Source of the DNA: Saccoglossus kowalevskii
Lineage: Eukaryota > Hemichordata > Enteropneusta > Harrimaniidae
Direction: 5' to 3'
DNA length: 27,215 nucleotides
NCBI RefSeq assembly: GCF_000003605.2
Contig: NW_003124893.1
Location: 206,155 to 233,369 of the forward strand
Part shown: positions 1 through 9,845 of the stretch, piece after piece
Numbering within the stretch: position 1 is the stretch's first letter
How the letters are laid out: each line of letters begins with the position of its first letter
Notes under the pieces: generated by a model
Database searches by the model: none
The model's input: only the letters and a program-made list of their open reading frames with translations
Told to the model about the DNA's origin: nothing
Program-made: the position numbers and the translations under genes

Positions 1-137
1 TTCTTGATTAAATTATTTAGAATAGTCAGACGTTTCACATAATGGCATTTTTATCTATTTACGAAGTAATTATTTTTTTTTTTATAAATTATGATAAATA
101 CAGTACATTATTATTATTAATCAATAACGTCACTTAC

Positions 138-584
138 CTGCGTGTGTGATGCCAGTAACCAACCGAGAATTGACGCAACAACGGCGACTGTTAACACAAA
201 ACCAATCATCAAAAACAAACGAACAATTTTCTTCAGCGTTCGGGGTGAGAAAAATCTCCCGCAGACACACGTCAAGCAAAGTCCTCCATTTTGCGTCAAA
301 AATAGCATTTCCTGCCTGGAATCATTTAGCGACGTGTCTATCCGAAGAGAAGTGTTGATGGGTGAAAGTGTCAAATCACCGAGACGAGTTTTTCTTTTCA
401 CAAAATGCGCGTTAAAATCATTTTCCATCTTATAGCCGTTATAGTCGTCAATTTCCTCCGTCAAAGGGTCATCTTCATCCTCATTGTCATTTTCTCTGCT
501 CAAAGCCGTTGCTCGAACGAGTGTCTCTGAAAATGGACTTACGATTAGTCTTTTGGTTAGCGCAAAAATCGACATTAAAATCAT
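138..584 (-). CDS. First coding exon of an unrecognised membrane protein (partial)
   Basis: The exon encodes 149 residues and ends in phase 0 at a good donor (CAG|GTAAGT, donor at 136-137). The start could be the ATG at 582-584, a second ATG three codons later, or an internal ATG at 426-428; which is used cannot be decided here. Seen in the translation: a hydrophilic, acidic N-terminal half (ENDNEDEDDPLTEEIDD), a basic patch (VKRKTR), a cysteine cluster CLTCVCG just before basic residues, and one strong hydrophobic segment at about residues 120-145 (LFLMIGFVLTVAVVASILGW). This pattern suggests a cytoplasmic N-terminus, possible juxtamembrane palmitoylation and a type II or multi-pass membrane protein. 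The rest of the gene lies beyond position 1. I do not recognise the family. The exon faces away from PDAP1, so the two probably share a promoter. Confidence 0.6.
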
Positions 585-710
585 TTTGCAATCTTGTAGG
601 GGTTTTCAAGTTTAGGTGAGAATATTCGAACACTGCCGACGGTCCCCGTTCCACGTTGGTATTTCAAAATCTGCGGGAATCCCAAACAAGGGGTTTTCAC
701 CTCGCCATTG

Positions 711-718
711 TGACGTCA
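711..718. promoter_or_regulatory. Perfect cAMP response element palindrome TGACGTCA
   Basis: The 8-bp consensus for CREB/ATF factors is seen exactly, inside TTGTGACGTCACTGG and about 130 bp upstream of the minus-strand start codon. It is palindromic and could serve both genes. Confidence 0.5.
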
Positions 719-956
719 CTGGTATACCCTTCAATGGCGTATACCATAATTCTAGTGGGTAGGGAAACTATTCCCGTCCAAAGTAATTGAAAACTTCGTA
801 CGTTTATGCACGCCGTATCATTACATAGTTACATGATTGTCGTTATTCGTTGAATATTATTACTATTACATGACAGAAGGCAGTATTGTTGATAAAATAA
901 CCAATATCTAATGTTTTGAAAATATCAAGAATGCTAAGGGTACCTCTCTTGACCTT

Positions 957-974
957 CTGCGAGGCATTGTGGGA
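957..974 (-). promoter_or_regulatory. ZNF143/SBF-like promoter site
   Basis: Read on the minus strand this is TCCCACAATGCCTCGCAG, close to the known ZNF143 (Staf) consensus with its CCCA.AATGC core and YGCG tail. It lies about 125 bp upstream of the proposed PDAP1 start codon, a typical place for this factor. Match judged by eye, not scored. Confidence 0.4.
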
Positions 975-1096
975 CATACGACATCGAATGGCCGATTTCA
1001 ACATCGTTCACAAATAACTTTGTGGCACACAAATCCAAATTTTCCGTGATAACGTCCAATTTGACTTGAAGGGTCAGATATTTACATAATTTAAGA

Positions 1097-1106
1097 ATGT
1101 CTAGAG
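1097..1106 (+). CDS. PDAP1: PDAP1 coding exon 1 (10-nt coding part)
   Basis: ATGTCTAGAG followed by donor GTAGGT encodes Met-Ser-Arg plus the first base of an Ala codon. It is phase 1, exactly what exon 2 requires, and it makes the CDS 480 nt. Position -3 of the ATG is A. I saw no other upstream start followed by a donor in the right phase between 600 and 2490. Human PDAP1 also has a very short first coding exon. Confidence 0.55.
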
Positions 1107-4100
1107 GTAGGTTATCTATATTTCACTGATTCAAAATGTTTTCAAGTGTGAAAAAAATCTTATATTTTGAACACATCTTGTAGCTGTGGAGTTCATCATG
1201 TGGTAAAACTTACTAGTATTGTTTCGGGCGGGGGGGGGTGCTGAAATTAGGGGCGGTATAACAAACAAGTCTATGAAAGCTGTGCGTGAAATCTTTTTTG
1301 ACAAAGGCAAAATTGATGCAAAAAATACAAGCATTAATATACCTATACTGTACAATATGTACAGTTGTCTCCAATATTGTACCCCCCCTCAAACTAGACC
1401 AATGTAAAACCTGTATTGTAGAATTGTGTAAAGTCTCACAAAGAAGACATAAAAACGGAAATTATGAAGTGGTATTGTGGGTACTCTAAGTAAATGGCAT
1501 GGGTAGCTCTGTGGACACAGATAACCAGACACCACTTTCACTTAATCCTAGATAGATCAAAAGGGTGGTGGTCATGTAAAGTAAGTGAGATATGTGTTGA
1601 TAAACATTAATTTCCCCCAAATTCATTAAGCTTTCCCAGTGGCAAGCACAAACACAAGATTTGATCTGGCTAGCACTGTTCACTAAACACCAACTTGGAC
1701 TCTTTAGAATCCTTTCATGAGTGTGTTCCAATCATCTCATGGTTATAGCCGGTTACAAACAAATCCTAGATAACTGATCGCAAAGATCTGTTGGAAATGT
1801 ATGATCTAGGTTGGATCTAGGAACTGTTGGACAATAAACTTGGAACCAAGACAACATATCAAGACATAGACCTCAACATCGGCATGTGACCAGATCTGTT
1901 GCCAATTTGGAGACAGCATTATGTGCTCAGCTTCACAAATCTTTGTTCACTGTGACCTGAATCCATCACAGTTTAATGAAAAGCGTGTCTGTATGAATGA
2001 AAATAAACCTTTATACTGTACATGTATTTTGTTATGTCCTTTATGTCCACTGTAAAATGGTTTAATAACACAAATTTTTCTCACAAATTTTATATGTCTG
2101 TGAAAAACACAAAATTCTGTAGCAGTGAAACTTTCAATTGGGTCTTATTACACTGAATAGACCATTTTCCATTCACTGCCAGATTCTGCGTGATGCGTGA
2201 AATCAAGCCTAAAAACAAGACAAACAAAATAATGATATTTTAACGCCATACTCCTCTCAGAAAGATAAGAATTTTGACATTGAAAAAAGAGAAATTCAAG
2301 ATCATAATTCCAATTCCTGGTATTCGTTTCTTGCATCTTTTATACATTACGCCAGATCTCAAAGTAAACGAGAAAACTTGCCCTGCATATGTTGTTATGG
2401 GTAGATGTGGCATTCAGTACCATCCATGTTTGTGGAATATATCTGTGATATTTTAAGTTAAATTAAGATTTTAATAATGATTCAATTACAGCTGGTAAAA
2501 AGAAGAGCCGCAAGGGTCAGCATCGTCATTTCAATAACCCTGAAGAAATAGAGGCCCAAATGAAAGAAGTAGAAAGCAACAGATATAGGGTAAGGTTCTA
2601 TATCTTGAAAAAGTTTACTGTGATATGTGCTAGAGAACATACCTTGTGCATATTTATACCATGTTGGCTCGTGATAGAAGTGTGCATAAATATTCTGACA
2701 AATCCATTGGTGGTTACCATTACTATTACAGCAAATATGTTATTTGATTTCATCTGGTTACAATTATTTTTTATTGCTGTGGTTTTTAATTTGACAATTT
2801 CATTTCAAATTATGCACTTATCAAATATAGTTGGGCTTTTGATATGCAAATCAGTGTTAATTCAAGATAGAGCAAAAGGGTGGTAGTCTTCATGTCAAGT
2901 AAGTATGAGATTTGCGTTGACGAACATTCATTTTCCCATAATTCAATGTGCTATCGAAATGGCAAGCACAAACATGAGTTTTGATATGGCCACAGTGTGC
3001 GCTAAATACCAACTTTGACTCTTTAGAATCTATTCATGAATGCCTGCTAATCATTAGTAGGAATTACCTTGTTACAGCCAGTGTTATTTTCCATCGTTCC
3101 AATGTTGCTAGGGAGATCAATTGAGGGATATCAGTTTATTTTGGCAGCTGATCTAAGTCAGTGTGGTAATGAAGATGAAGAGTAGCAATAGTATTGCTGC
3201 AATACACATCAACATAGTGACCACCAGCCAACCCTAAAGTTTTGTTTGGATTGCATTGTACTGTTTTGACTACTGTGTTGAGACATATGGCTGATGTTTT
3301 TATAATACAATCACTGCATGGTATGAATTCTGCTACAAAATCACATACAATAAAATTGTATTATTCGAATTTAAATATTATGTCTCTTAGGAACGAACTG
3401 AAATAGAAAGTGATTCGTCAGAGAGTGAATCAGATGATGAGGTAAGATAACAAACTTTTATACTGTTTTTTTAAATTGTGCATATTAAAAACCTTACATA
3501 CAAGTGCACGTTGTGGCAACATTATTGAAATTTTTCAAGTTACTAATTGTTTGGAGAGCTACAATTTCTTTATATTGCATAATCACTGCATTGTATTTCT
3601 TTCATTGTGAGAAGTAAATTCCCTTGGTAGGTATGCGCATATCAGTGGTAATCATTATTTGCAACCAAATTGTATGTCTCTCTGCAGCCATGTACTGTTC
3701 TGATTCTGGACTGAGGAGATTTTTGCATTTGAGTCCTGGCTAAGCCAAGCTTTTTTGGTTGTTGGGCAAGATAATCAATTTGGTCTGCCTCTTCTTACGA
3801 AGCAGTTAATAAAAATTTTGCCTTCTAAAATTGTCTGCTAGTGATGATGCATGTTTCCCAATATGTGGAGACTGGTAGTTTACATCCAATTTAACCAGAG
3901 TAATAATGTATAATAATTATCATGAATTTTGGGTACTTAGTTTTACTTGAAATTTATTTTTGCTGAAGGGATGAATCGGTGAATATAAAATCCAGTAAAA
4001 TTATCCTTTTTCTTATGTTTTACATTCAAGTCATCAAAATCTGTGGAAAAATCTCATACACAAAATAGTTCCACTTAAAATAAAGTATTTTACTGTAATT

Positions 4101-4969
4101 TATTATCTTTGTACACAACAAATATTTGTTTTCTACTAAATTTTCAGCATGGTGCTAAAAAAGGTGTTGAAGGGCTTATTGAAATAGAAAATCCTAACAG
4201 GGTGACAAACAAAATGAAGAAGGCCTCACAGTTAGATACAGAGACTGCGAGCAAGCCACAGCTCTCAAGACGAGAAAGGTGAGACTGATGTTGAGTAAAT
4301 GAATAACAAACACACTTTAGAGAAGCAGTTCAATCTCAAAGAGTTTTCCATAGATGACAATTTTAAATTCGCAAAAATTTATCTCACAAAATTAAAGTGG
4401 TTTACAGTACCAATCAAACAATCAACTTGAAATGAATCCAAATCTGAATTAGAAACTGAGACATTATCATATGACATGAGAATTCTTTTTTTCTGGATGT
4501 TTTACTTGGTTAATAAGATTTAGATCCATTTGCATAGCTAATAACACATTTGAATAAATTTGCATGGCTAATAAGATAATCCAGAACATTGTTTATTTCT
4601 AATTAATATTGCTATTAAATTTTAATTTAGGGAAGAAATAGAAAAACAACAAGCTAGGGTTCGATATCAAAAAATGCATGCAGAAGGAAAAACAGATGAA
4701 GCCAAGGCTGATTTAGCAAGATTAGCAATTATACGAAAACAACGAGAAGAAAACGCTAAAAAGAAAGAAGAGGAACGGAAAGGTGAGACCAACGCCATAT
4801 AACAACAACACTGGTATAACAACTTTTGAAAGAACATATTGTTAGAATAATTTATGTACCAACATACTGCGTCATCTTATAAATTCAGCCTTTCTTTATC
4901 TCACTGATTTTTTTTTCCATATCTTTTTCAGCGAAAGAAGCAAAGGCACAAGCTTCAAAGAAGAGATAA
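1097..4969 (+). CDS. PDAP1: PDAP1, 28 kDa heat- and acid-stable phosphoprotein (PDGFA-associated protein 1)
   Basis: Coding exons are 1097-1106, 2492-2589, 3391-3441, 4148-4278, 4631-4782 and 4932-4969, giving 159 residues (human PDAP1 has 181). All introns are GT..AG and phases match throughout. The product is a small, highly charged, casein-kinase-2-substrate phosphoprotein; the mammalian protein associates with PDGF-A and is an abundant cytosolic RNA-associated factor. Diagnostic blocks seen: basic N-terminus with [11 protein letters not shown] (about residues 18-28), a Ser/Asp/Glu CK2-type run [12 protein letters not shown] (about 42-53), [14 protein letters not shown] (59-72), and the C-terminal PP28 helix from [12 protein letters not shown] through [16 protein letters not shown], then a Lys-rich tail. 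The last three blocks are nearly identical to vertebrate PDAP1. Only the 10-nt first exon is uncertain. The gene is divergent from the membrane-protein exon and convergent with the arrestin gene. Confidence 0.95.
1113..2491. other. PDAP1 intron 1
   Basis: Apart from the repeat at 1549-1757 and a short G-rich tract near 1228-1240, I see nothing: no conserved ORF, RNA gene or array. Confidence 0.6.
1549..1757 (+). repeat. Dispersed repeat copy A in PDAP1 intron 1
   Basis: About 200 bp beginning near GATCAAAAGGGTGGT and including TGGCAAGCACAAACA and GACTCTTTAGAATC. It matches 2863-3080 in the same orientation with scattered changes and small indels, about three quarters identity by eye. No clear terminal repeats or tail; it could be a SINE or MITE fragment. 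Confidence 0.6.
2492..2589 (+). CDS. PDAP1: PDAP1 coding exon 2
   Basis: Acceptor TTACAG, donor GTAAGG. Encodes a basic stretch ([12 protein letters not shown]) and the family motif NNPEEIEAQ. Residues about 4-36; starts phase 1, ends phase 0. Confidence 0.9.
2863..3080 (+). repeat. Dispersed repeat copy B in PDAP1 intron 2
   Basis: Direct-orientation partner of 1549-1757, sharing GCAAAAGGGTGGT, ATGGCAAGCACAAACA and TTGACTCTTTAGAATC. The divergence between the copies suggests old insertions. Confidence 0.6.
3391..3441 (+). CDS. PDAP1: PDAP1 coding exon 3 (acidic serine-rich)
   Basis: Acceptor TCTTAG, donor GTAAGA, 51 nt, phase 0 at both ends. Encodes 17 residues dominated by Ser, Asp and Glu, matching the SDESEDEED-type phosphorylation block of vertebrate PDAP1. 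Because it is symmetrical, skipping it would keep the frame. Confidence 0.88.
3444..4147. other. PDAP1 intron 3
   Basis: AT-rich intron of about 700 bp. I see no coding, RNA or repeat feature in it. Confidence 0.6.
4148..4278 (+). CDS. PDAP1: PDAP1 coding exon 4
   Basis: Acceptor TTTCAG, donor GTGAGA. Encodes the invariant [14 protein letters not shown] block and the lead into SRRER. Starts phase 0, ends after two bases of an Arg codon. Confidence 0.93.
4340..4412 (-). mobile_element. MITE fragment with TACTGTAAACCACTTT end
   Basis: On the minus strand the end reads GGTACTGTAAACCACTTTAA. A closely similar end occurs at 17869-17900 and a shorter version (TACTGTAAAAC) bounds the element at 5180-5386. 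Probably remnants of one family of small DNA elements. Only one end is visible here. Confidence 0.35.
4631..4782 (+). CDS. PDAP1: PDAP1 coding exon 5 (PP28 helix)
   Basis: Acceptor ATTTAG, donor GTGAGA. Encodes [20 protein letters not shown] and then [16 protein letters not shown], the most conserved part of the family, likely one long charged helix. Confidence 0.95.
4932..4969 (+). CDS. PDAP1: PDAP1 last coding exon
   Basis: Acceptor TTTCAG. Encodes the Lys/Ala-rich tail [12 protein letters not shown] and stop TAA at 4967-4969. The tail is shorter than the human one. Confidence 0.88.
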
Positions 4970-5088
4970 TGTTGGCTAAAGAATGATTTTATTTACTGTT
5001 ATTGGGAAGGCATGCAATGTATTTATTCCCTCTCACATCACTGTAAATCTGCAGTGGGTTATACCATGACTACCCTACATAGTAATGG

Positions 5089-5094
5089 AATAAA
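5089..5094 (+). terminator. Probable PDAP1 polyadenylation signal AATAAA
   Basis: First canonical AATAAA after the stop codon, 120 bp downstream of it. Others occur further on (5591 and about 6770), so a longer 3' UTR is possible. Confidence 0.5.
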
Positions 5095-5179
5095 TCAAAT
5101 GAAGGGCGGGGTGTATGTTTTTAGGCTGGTTGTCGCTGGGCAGCATGTGAATTTAAACAATGTATTTTATGGGTGTTGT

Positions 5180-5386
5180 ATACTGTAAAACATGTATAAT
5201 AGCTACATGCAATTTTAGCTAATTTAACTCAATGCATGAATTAACAGAATCTTGAATTAGCTAAAGTGTCAACAATCTCATTGTGAAAATATTCTTTATT
5301 TTAAATTAGCTACGTTATCAATTACTCATTAGCTAAATTAGCTAAAATTAAATGCTGGCTAAAAAAAAAATCATGTTTTACAGTAT
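5180..5386. mobile_element. MITE of about 207 bp with terminal inverted repeats
   Basis: The ends ATACTGTAAAACATG (5180-5194) and CATGTTTTACAGTAT (5372-5386) are perfect 15-bp inverted repeats. Inside, AATTTTAGCTAATTTA (from 5211) pairs with TAAATTAGCTAAAATT (to 5349). There is no ORF. The structure is that of a non-autonomous DNA transposon; target-site duplication is unclear (possibly TA). Confidence 0.7.
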
Positions 5387-6970
5387 GTTGCATGATGCAC
5401 ATAACAAAGGCCAACCAATATCCTAATTTAAATAGCCAATTAACCAACCAGGATTGGTAGTCACAGAAATAACTTATTAGGTTTTATGATTGGATAGGTT
5501 TGGTTGTTGATTTTTTGTTTCAGACAACCTTTGCAAGTTTATGAAATGTTTGTAAAATATGGCAAATGTATAATTGATTTATTGCACACTAATAAAACAG
5601 GACAAGTTAGTGACATCATGGTATACTGGTATATTGTAAATTACAAGACTCTCTGTGGGACAACTGTAAATGGAAATTGCAGCTAACAGTCTTACAATAT
5701 AAAACCAAAGGTTGTAGGTGATTTTCTATTCACTGCGAACTATTCATGTTGTGTATTGTGTGAAAAGTACAGACTGAATGTCTCCGCAAGAATTTGAATT
5801 TCATTTTTTTTTTTAATAGCTCAATGACAAAATGGTGATCTTTGAGAGGAAAATATTGCGTAGAGATGCCCTTCTTTAAAATTGACCATCAGATTGTGTA
5901 TAAGCACAATAAATGTAAAAATACCCACAAAATACTTTGTTTTGTTGAATCCCATGCAATGTTTTGGGGTCACTGCCATGCTATGACCTTTATTTGTCCG
6001 TTTTTCATGTTTAATTTCACACATATGCAGGATCTTGGAGTAAACGAAAAATTGGTTTATTGACCTGGAATGCACTCAGTGCTGTAAAAACCCCAGAGAA
6101 CACAAAACAATAGACTTTGTCTCACTTTTTGGTACACAATCGCCCACCCAAGAGTAAACCAAAAGATCTAGTAAAATAGATTACAGGAGTATTTCTAGAA
6201 AAAGGGAGCACAACTATGTTACTATTGGTATTGCTCTACATTTGATCATAATCTATTGACTCTTCCAAGTTCGGTATGAGGGAGCTGCGCCCCTGTTTTC
6301 CTGTCTGGAAGAACCCCTGGATTAGACTTTGATAGGTGACCACAGAATATGTTGAATATTTTTTTTAAGTTATGGGATGCATTTTTTAATACAACGTAAA
6401 ATGCCCTCTTATGTGTGTACAAGTGTTGGCCAACTTCTCACAGGCACTATCATTTCATATTTTAATATTTGTTTTATTGTTGCAATGAAACCTGTCTGAA
6501 TGAGATCATCATTTGGTTTATAAAGAAAGATTGTTTATAGAGAAACAGGTCTTGCTGTGTTCATAAAATCACTGCCAGTGAAAGTGCATTAAAACGCTCG
6601 ATTCATATCTAATATTAAATCATGATTACATAGAGCTATTAAATAAATGAACAGGTAGTAAAAAAAATGTTTTAGCCCGTCTTGCCAGTTGACAACCGTA
6701 TTCCCCCCCCCCACCCCGCGCTCAAAAAAAAATGTCTGTATAACCCAATATTTGCCTGCAATATTAGGAATAAAATATGGATGAACTGTTAATTTATCTG
6801 GATTTTTCAGTTATTGGTCAATTTAAGAAACAAAGGTGATATTGTAAGAAAAAAAATAATAAAATTCATTTCTTACAAACGAGTTTTTGTTGATTTTTAT
6901 AATGATCATATGTACATTGATACACACCCTACCTTACTCCACATGCATTGATTACCAGTACTACTATAAA
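5387..6970. other. Intergenic, no gene seen
   Basis: AT-rich sequence downstream of PDAP1. Open frames here are short, lack splice context and resemble no family. A C-run lies near 6703-6716. Part may belong to a long PDAP1 3' UTR. Confidence 0.5.
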
Positions 6971-7456
6971 GTGATAATAACCTGTGTATTGACTCTGATG
7001 TGATAATAACTGTGTGTATTGACTCCAATGTGATAATAACCTGTGTGTATTGACTCCAATGTGATAATAACTTGTGTGTATTGACTCTCATGTGATAACC
7101 TGTCTGTGTTGACTCTGATGTGATAATAACTTGTGTGTATTGACTCGCATGTGATAACCTGTCTGTATTGACTCCGATGTGATAATAACTTGTGTGTATT
7201 GACTCGCATGTGATAACCTGTCTGTATTGCCTCCGATGTGATAATAACTTGTGTGTATTGACTCCGATGTGATAATAACTTGTGTGTATTGACTCCGATG
7301 TGATAATAACCTGTGTGTATTGACTCCAATGTCATAACCTGTCTGTATTGACTCCGATGTGATAATAACTTGTGTGTATTGACTTCGATGTGATAATAAC
7401 TTGTCTGTATTGACTCTGATGTGATAATCTGTGTATTGATAATGTTTGTGTATTGA
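6971..7456. repeat. Minisatellite of alternating 31- and 28-bp units
   Basis: About 16 copies of a unit beginning GTGATAATAACTTGTGTG and ending TGACTCCGAT (31 bp), with a 28-bp variant lacking ATA (GTGATAACCTG). Between about 7090 and 7240 the two variants alternate, making a 59-bp dimer. The right edge decays after 7430. Long open frames across the array arise from the periodicity and are not genes. Confidence 0.9.
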
Positions 7457-7651
7457 CTGTTATGATGTATCTACTGCGATAATCTGTAGTTGATTTGACC
7501 TTATTATGACGCATGCAGTGTGACCCATAGTTATGGGAATCAACTAGAAGTAGCCATGATTTATTTAATAGCTGTTTTTAAGGGAAGGAAAGATTGTGCC
7601 TTGGTGTTGAGGAAGGTGACAATGTAGATGGTTAGTGATTCTAGACTTTGG

Positions 7652-7698
7652 TAGTGAGAGGATCCGTTGAACTTCAAGTTTAATGAATCCTCTCACTA
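7652..7698. other. Tight hairpin with 22-bp arms
   Basis: The left arm starts TAGTGAGAGGAT and the right arm ends ATCCTCTCACTA, with a TCA loop. Nineteen of the pairs are Watson-Crick, two are G:T and one is a mismatch, if transcribed from the plus strand. It is shorter than a typical microRNA precursor. Confidence 0.5.
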
Positions 7699-8958
7699 AG
7701 TGGAAGTAGGAGTTGTAGATTCATAGACTTAACCAACATTTTTCAATGTCAACAACACTTTTACAGCGGGTATGGGGCATTACCTTCTCAGATCGACGAA
7801 CACTTTGTACCAACTACTAGTATACGACGGCACTGTCACACATGCATTGTGTAATACATAAGAACGACCTGAAGCATGCGCACTGTGTGCATAATATGCT
7901 AATAACTTTAATGAGTTTATGATGTAGACATATCTCATGAATATTATTTTAAGGTGCAATTATTAATAGAAGGCATTTATTATGAAATGCTGCAAGAAAA
8001 TATTTTCGGTCTTTACCTCCACCTCCACTCCTTATACCATACTAAATTGGTCACTAACAAGTACTGCTGTGTCTTGTACTATCACAGGGAACCCGCTCAT
8101 AGAGACTGCATACAGTCCATCTCTGCAAGCCACTAAAGATTTAAAAAATATACAGCGCCACCAGTGGCTGTTCCTAGCATACGCATGCAGCTTGTTGAAT
8201 GTCTACATTTACCCTTTGACCCCTTCTGATCCAACTCTTCTGTGCCAGTTGGTTGGCTGCACTTGTTCATGCACTGTTGAATGTGTACAATACAGTTACA
8301 TGAAAATATAAATTTTTCAGGTCATGTACCTTTTCTTTTTTGGGAGGGGGGGGGGGAGTTGTAAAAAAAAAAATTTTAAAATTAAAATAAAAAAAAAATT
8401 AAAAATTTCATTGATTTTGGGAAACCAATTGACCAGAAACAGACTTTCCTTGGAATAGGGTTTTATCGACTAAAAGCTGACAATGTTTTAAATCTGAAGT
8501 TTTATAAACATACAGTCATGACAAAAGATGTCACACCCAAGCATTTTTTTAGCCACTTCAACATAACAAGTTTTAACATGCCATGGCAACACTTCCTCAT
8601 TTGTTTCCTTACAGTTGTCAATGCAGCCTTTGGACAACGGAGGTTTTTAGTCAACTGAGTTACAAAAACAAAAATTTACAAAAACGCAATTGCAATGGAA
8701 ACTGAAAATAAGCAAAGTACTCTATGTAGTATACGCATATATTGAATATTTAATTTTCACTTATTCATTTTGACATATTTTAATTTGCTATAAAATGAAA
8801 ATATGTTTTATTATTTTCTGATAAAATTTAATTTAATATAATTATAAATTTAAACAATTCTAAACTAATAAGAAAAATCCTCCAAATACATTTGTAGAAG
8901 AAATTTGAAAAAATAAATATTTAGTGCATGAACTTAAAATGACTCAATTCATCATAGT
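7699..8958. other. Intergenic, no gene seen
   Basis: No supported gene. Around 8339-8405 there is a G-run followed by A-rich low-complexity sequence. The remainder is AT-rich without recognisable structure. Confidence 0.5.
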
Positions 8959-9845
8959 GAATTCTGGTAAGAGTAGCTCAATATTATAAAACCCTGTGTC
9001 AATTTTGCTAGAAAATAGAAATTATCAAATTAGTAAATATGAGGTTATTAACAGAATATTGGAATCTATGTCTAAGTTATTGTACATGAATGCATCAAAG
9101 ACAATATTGACATGTACGAGGAAAAGTTCAGTGAATCATTCACCACTAGTCATTGTCAGTGGCACATTTGAAATTTGAATAATCAAATATCTTAATTTGC
9201 ATAATTATCCGACTCTGCATTCTAATTTGCATAATTATTGAACTCTGCATCCTAATTTGCATAATTATTGGACTCTGTATTCTAATTTGCATAATTATTG
9301 GACCCTGCATCTTAATTTGCATAATTATTGGACTCTGTATTCTAATTTGCATAATTATTGGACCCTGCATCTTAATTTGCATAATTATTGGACTCTGCAT
9401 TCTAATTTGCATAATTATTAGACTCTGCATTCTAATTTGCATAATTATTTGACTCCACATCCTAATTTGCATAATTATTGGATTCTGCATCCTAATTTGC
9501 ATAATTATTGGATTCTGCATCCTGAATTCTGGTACGAGTAAGCTCAATATTATAAAACCCTGTGTCAATTTTGCTAGAAAATAGAAATTATCAAATTAGT
9601 AAATATGAGGTTATTAACAGAATATTGGAATCTATGTCAAAGTTATTGTACATGAATGCATCAAAGACAATATTGATATGTACGAGGAAAAGTTCAGTGA
9701 ATCATTCACCACCAGTCATTGTCAGTGGCACATTTGAAATTTGAATAATCAAATATCTTAATTTGCATAATTATTTTAATCTGCATCCTAATTTGCATAA
9801 TTATTGGACTCTGCATTCTAATTTGCATAATTATTGGATTGTAGC
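8959..9845. repeat. Duplicated block carrying a 30-bp octamer-containing array
   Basis: A segment starting GAATTCTGGTA occurs at 8959 and again at 9524 (offset 565-566 bp), nearly identical over about 220 bp. Each copy runs into an array of 30-bp units (TAATTTGCATAATTATTGG plus ACTCTGCAT-type spacer): about 11 units at 9190-9523 and about 3 at 9760-9845. Each unit holds the octamer ATTTGCAT and a homeodomain-type TAATTATT. The few changes between blocks indicate a recent duplication. Confidence 0.9.

Larger units (their letters stand above)
585..1096. promoter_or_regulatory. Divergent promoter region between the membrane-protein gene and PDAP1
   Basis: About 510 bp separate the two divergent start codons. 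The stretch has no convincing ORF or repeat. It contains a perfect CRE palindrome and a ZNF143-like site, annotated separately. No obvious TATA box is seen at a fixed distance from either start, which fits a housekeeping-type bidirectional promoter. Transcription start sites cannot be placed from sequence alone. Confidence 0.5.

Noticed and set aside
2560-2886. 108-codon plus-strand frame
   Set aside because: Starts inside PDAP1 exon 2 and reads through the donor at 2590 into intron sequence.
6906-7514. Open frames of up to 123 codons on the minus strand
   Set aside because: They run through the 31/28-bp minisatellite and translate to a repeating SIHT.YYH pattern caused by its period; no splice or start context.
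7954-8311. Overlapping plus-strand frames of 60 and 109 codons
   Set aside because: No family resemblance, poor start context and an intergenic location; the 109-codon frame has a mixed Cys/Ser/Thr composition but no recognisable pattern.
9146-9568. 140-codon minus-strand frame with repeated IIMQIRMQSP
   Set aside because: The 30-bp array has a period divisible by three, so it stays open in frame. Not a protein family.
8996-9744. A pair of near-identical 60-codon frames (8996-9178 and 9562-9744)
   Set aside because: They are the two copies of a duplicated block. Open by chance; no codon bias, domain or splice signals.
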